Source: Bacteroidota bacterium
GTDB taxonomy: Bacteria; Bacteroidota; Bacteroidia; Bacteroidales; UBA4417
Assembly: GCA_020048595.1 (NCBI GenBank)
Contig: JAIFMH010000272.1
Span: 1-6,754, forward strand
DNA length: 6,754 bases
Direction: 5' to 3'
Positions 6,328-6,754 of the stretch are shown piece by piece (position 1 is the first letter of the stretch; the number at the start of each line of letters is the position of its first letter). Under the pieces are notes generated by a model. The model was not told the DNA's origin. It was given only the letters and a program-made list of their open reading frames with translations, and searched no databases. The position numbers were made by a program, and so were the translations under genes.

Positions 6328-6409
6328 AGCAACTGACTTTCAAAATTTGATTAAAAAACCAGGTGTGAGGCTCCAACCCTCTTCCTGTTTGGGTCAGTTG
6401 TTTTTTTTT
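6328..6409 (+). ncRNA. Multi-tier hairpin ending in a T9 run: terminator or small RNA 3' end
   Basis: An outer stem pairs 6328-6339 with 6391-6402; its core CAACTGAC / GTCAGTTG is perfect and G-U pairs extend it to 12. Inside lie an 11-base palindrome TCAAAATTTGA (6340-6350) and a second stem, AAACCAGG (6356-6363) with CCTGTTT (6384-6390), with one bulged C. A third stem, GAGG/CCTC (6367-6370 with 6378-6381), has a seven-base loop CTCCAAC. Nine T follow directly at 6401-6409. The T run fits intrinsic termination on the plus strand, about 160 bases after the stop at 6169. The internal structure is more elaborate than a plain terminator and could be the 3' part of a small RNA. No named RNA family is recognised. 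Confidence 0.6.
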
Positions 6410-6485
6410 AGAATCAAATTCCCATACTCCGACCTTTATTGTACTAATAGACAGAGCTGCTTATAACTTCGTTCGTACATTTTTA

Positions 6486-6517
6486 TCTCAATTTGTGATA
6501 ATCATTGTCTCAATTTG
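6486..6517 (+). repeat. Direct repeat TCTCAATTTG, two copies 22 bases apart
   Basis: TCTCAATTTG occurs at 6486-6495 and 6508-6517, with a partial third copy TCTCACTT at 6524-6531. The copies lie on the same face of the helix, about 150-180 bases upstream of the -24/-12-like element. That is a distance where enhancer-type activator sites are often found. Confidence 0.45.
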
Positions 6518-6618
6518 ATACTATCTCACTTCAAGTCTTTAATTAATTTAACCATAGAATCTCTTCTCTCAAACAAATCTGATATTTTCATTACACTGAT
6601 TACTATATCATTAACTAA

Positions 6619-6652
6619 CCATTTTCTATTTTTTTAAACTATTTTCTATTTT
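6619..6652 (+). repeat. Direct repeat ATTTTCTATTTT, two copies 20 bases apart
   Basis: ATTTTCTATTTT occurs at 6621-6632 and 6641-6652; the preceding bases (ACC/ACT) extend the match to 15 with one difference. It lies just upstream of the -24/-12-like element. The sequence is low in complexity, so it may be slippage-born or a binding site. Confidence 0.4.
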
Positions 6653-6665
6653 CTTCATTTCCCCG

Positions 6666-6681
6666 TGGCACGGTTTCTGAA
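6666..6681 (+). promoter_or_regulatory. Candidate sigma-54 (-24/-12) promoter for the gene starting at 6748
   Basis: TGGCACGGTTTCTGAA matches the -24 block TGGCACG exactly, followed by the favoured purine. The -12 block is CTGAA where TTGCW is usual, so T, G and the last A/T agree and the C of the GC pair is replaced by A. Spacing between the two blocks is the canonical one. Transcription would start near 6691, leaving a leader of about 57 bases. A sigma-54-type activator gene lies at 4091-5440. Confidence 0.5.
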
Positions 6682-6720
6682 TTATATCTTACATCGCTCA
6701 GACGATTTAAATCCAACTCA

Positions 6721-6740
6721 TAAACAAACTTAAACAAACT
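6721..6740 (+). repeat. Perfect tandem 10-base repeat in the leader before ATG 6748
   Basis: TAAACAAACT is repeated exactly back to back, ending eight bases before the ATG at 6748. It covers the ribosome-binding zone, which is A-rich and has no Shine-Dalgarno site, as is common in Bacteroidota. Confidence 0.6.
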
Positions 6741-6747
6741 CAAAACA

Positions 6748-6754
6748 ATGAAAA
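6748..6754 (+). CDS. Probable start of the next gene (only two codons in view)
   Basis: The window ends with ATG AAA A, an M-K start typical of exported proteins. It follows an A-rich leader and a -24/-12-like promoter at a suitable distance. Its leader shares ACGATTTAA (6702-6710) with the leader of the small exported protein gene (5707-5715). Nothing can be said about the product; that it is a gene at all is inferred from the context. Confidence 0.4.

Larger units (their letters stand above)
6170..6747. other. Long gene-free region rich in regulatory-looking signals
   Basis: These 578 bases hold no reading frame I can support on either strand. They contain the structured hairpin with T run (6328-6409), two pairs of direct repeats (6486-6517 and 6619-6652), a -24/-12-like promoter (6666-6681) and a tandem 10-base repeat (6721-6740), each listed separately. 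The 10-mer ATCCAACTCA occurs at 6253-6262 and again at 6711-6720. The rest is A/T- and pyrimidine-rich without further features I can name. Confidence 0.6.

Noticed and set aside
6328..6402. tRNA or known riboswitch in the structured region
   Set aside because: There is no cloverleaf, acceptor stem or TPsiC/D-loop consensus, and no riboswitch core I recognise; the nearest possible downstream start is about 340 bases away.
1..6754. CRISPR array, insertion sequence or phage attachment site
   Set aside because: I saw no evenly spaced long repeats, no transposase or integrase, and no long terminal inverted repeats anywhere in the window.

Overview
The window is AT-rich and looks like chromosomal DNA from a member of the Bacteroidota. 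The signs are the start of a Bacteroidota-type ClpB, a cold-shock protein with the long basic N-terminal arm seen in that phylum, AT-rich translation starts without clear Shine-Dalgarno sites, and promoter candidates of the -33 TTTG / -7 TAnnTTTG type. I cannot place it to genus from sequence alone.

Layout, left half (minus strand). Positions 1-1147 hold the first 382 codons of clpB, a protein disaggregase that runs off the left edge. It has a candidate promoter and a leader hairpin. Next comes proC (1399-2193, pyrroline-5-carboxylate reductase, proline synthesis). After a gene-free stretch (2194-2632) with an intrinsic terminator at its right end lies a cold-shock-domain protein gene (2633-3085). 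These are housekeeping or stress genes, apparently each transcribed on its own.

Layout, right half (plus strand). Reading away from the cold-shock gene are a secreted or membrane protein of unknown function (3286-3873), an NtrC-type response regulator with receiver, AAA+ and Fis-type HTH domains (4091-5440), and a small exported beta-rich protein resembling DUF4402-type secreted proteins (5741-6169). A 578-base gene-free region follows, and an ATG at 6748 probably opens the next gene. No histidine kinase is in view.

The right-hand noncoding DNA is the unusual part. It holds a 15-bp-stem hairpin next to a 50-base A/T-only tract, a multi-tier RNA-like hairpin ending in nine T, two sets of direct repeats spaced about two helical turns apart, and a -24/-12 (sigma-54-like) promoter candidate just before the ATG at 6748. 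The regulator carries DAFPGA where sigma-54 activators normally have GAFTGA. My working inference is a regulator controlling genes for small exported proteins, possibly through sigma-54 or a modified version of that contact. The sequence suggests this link but does not prove it.
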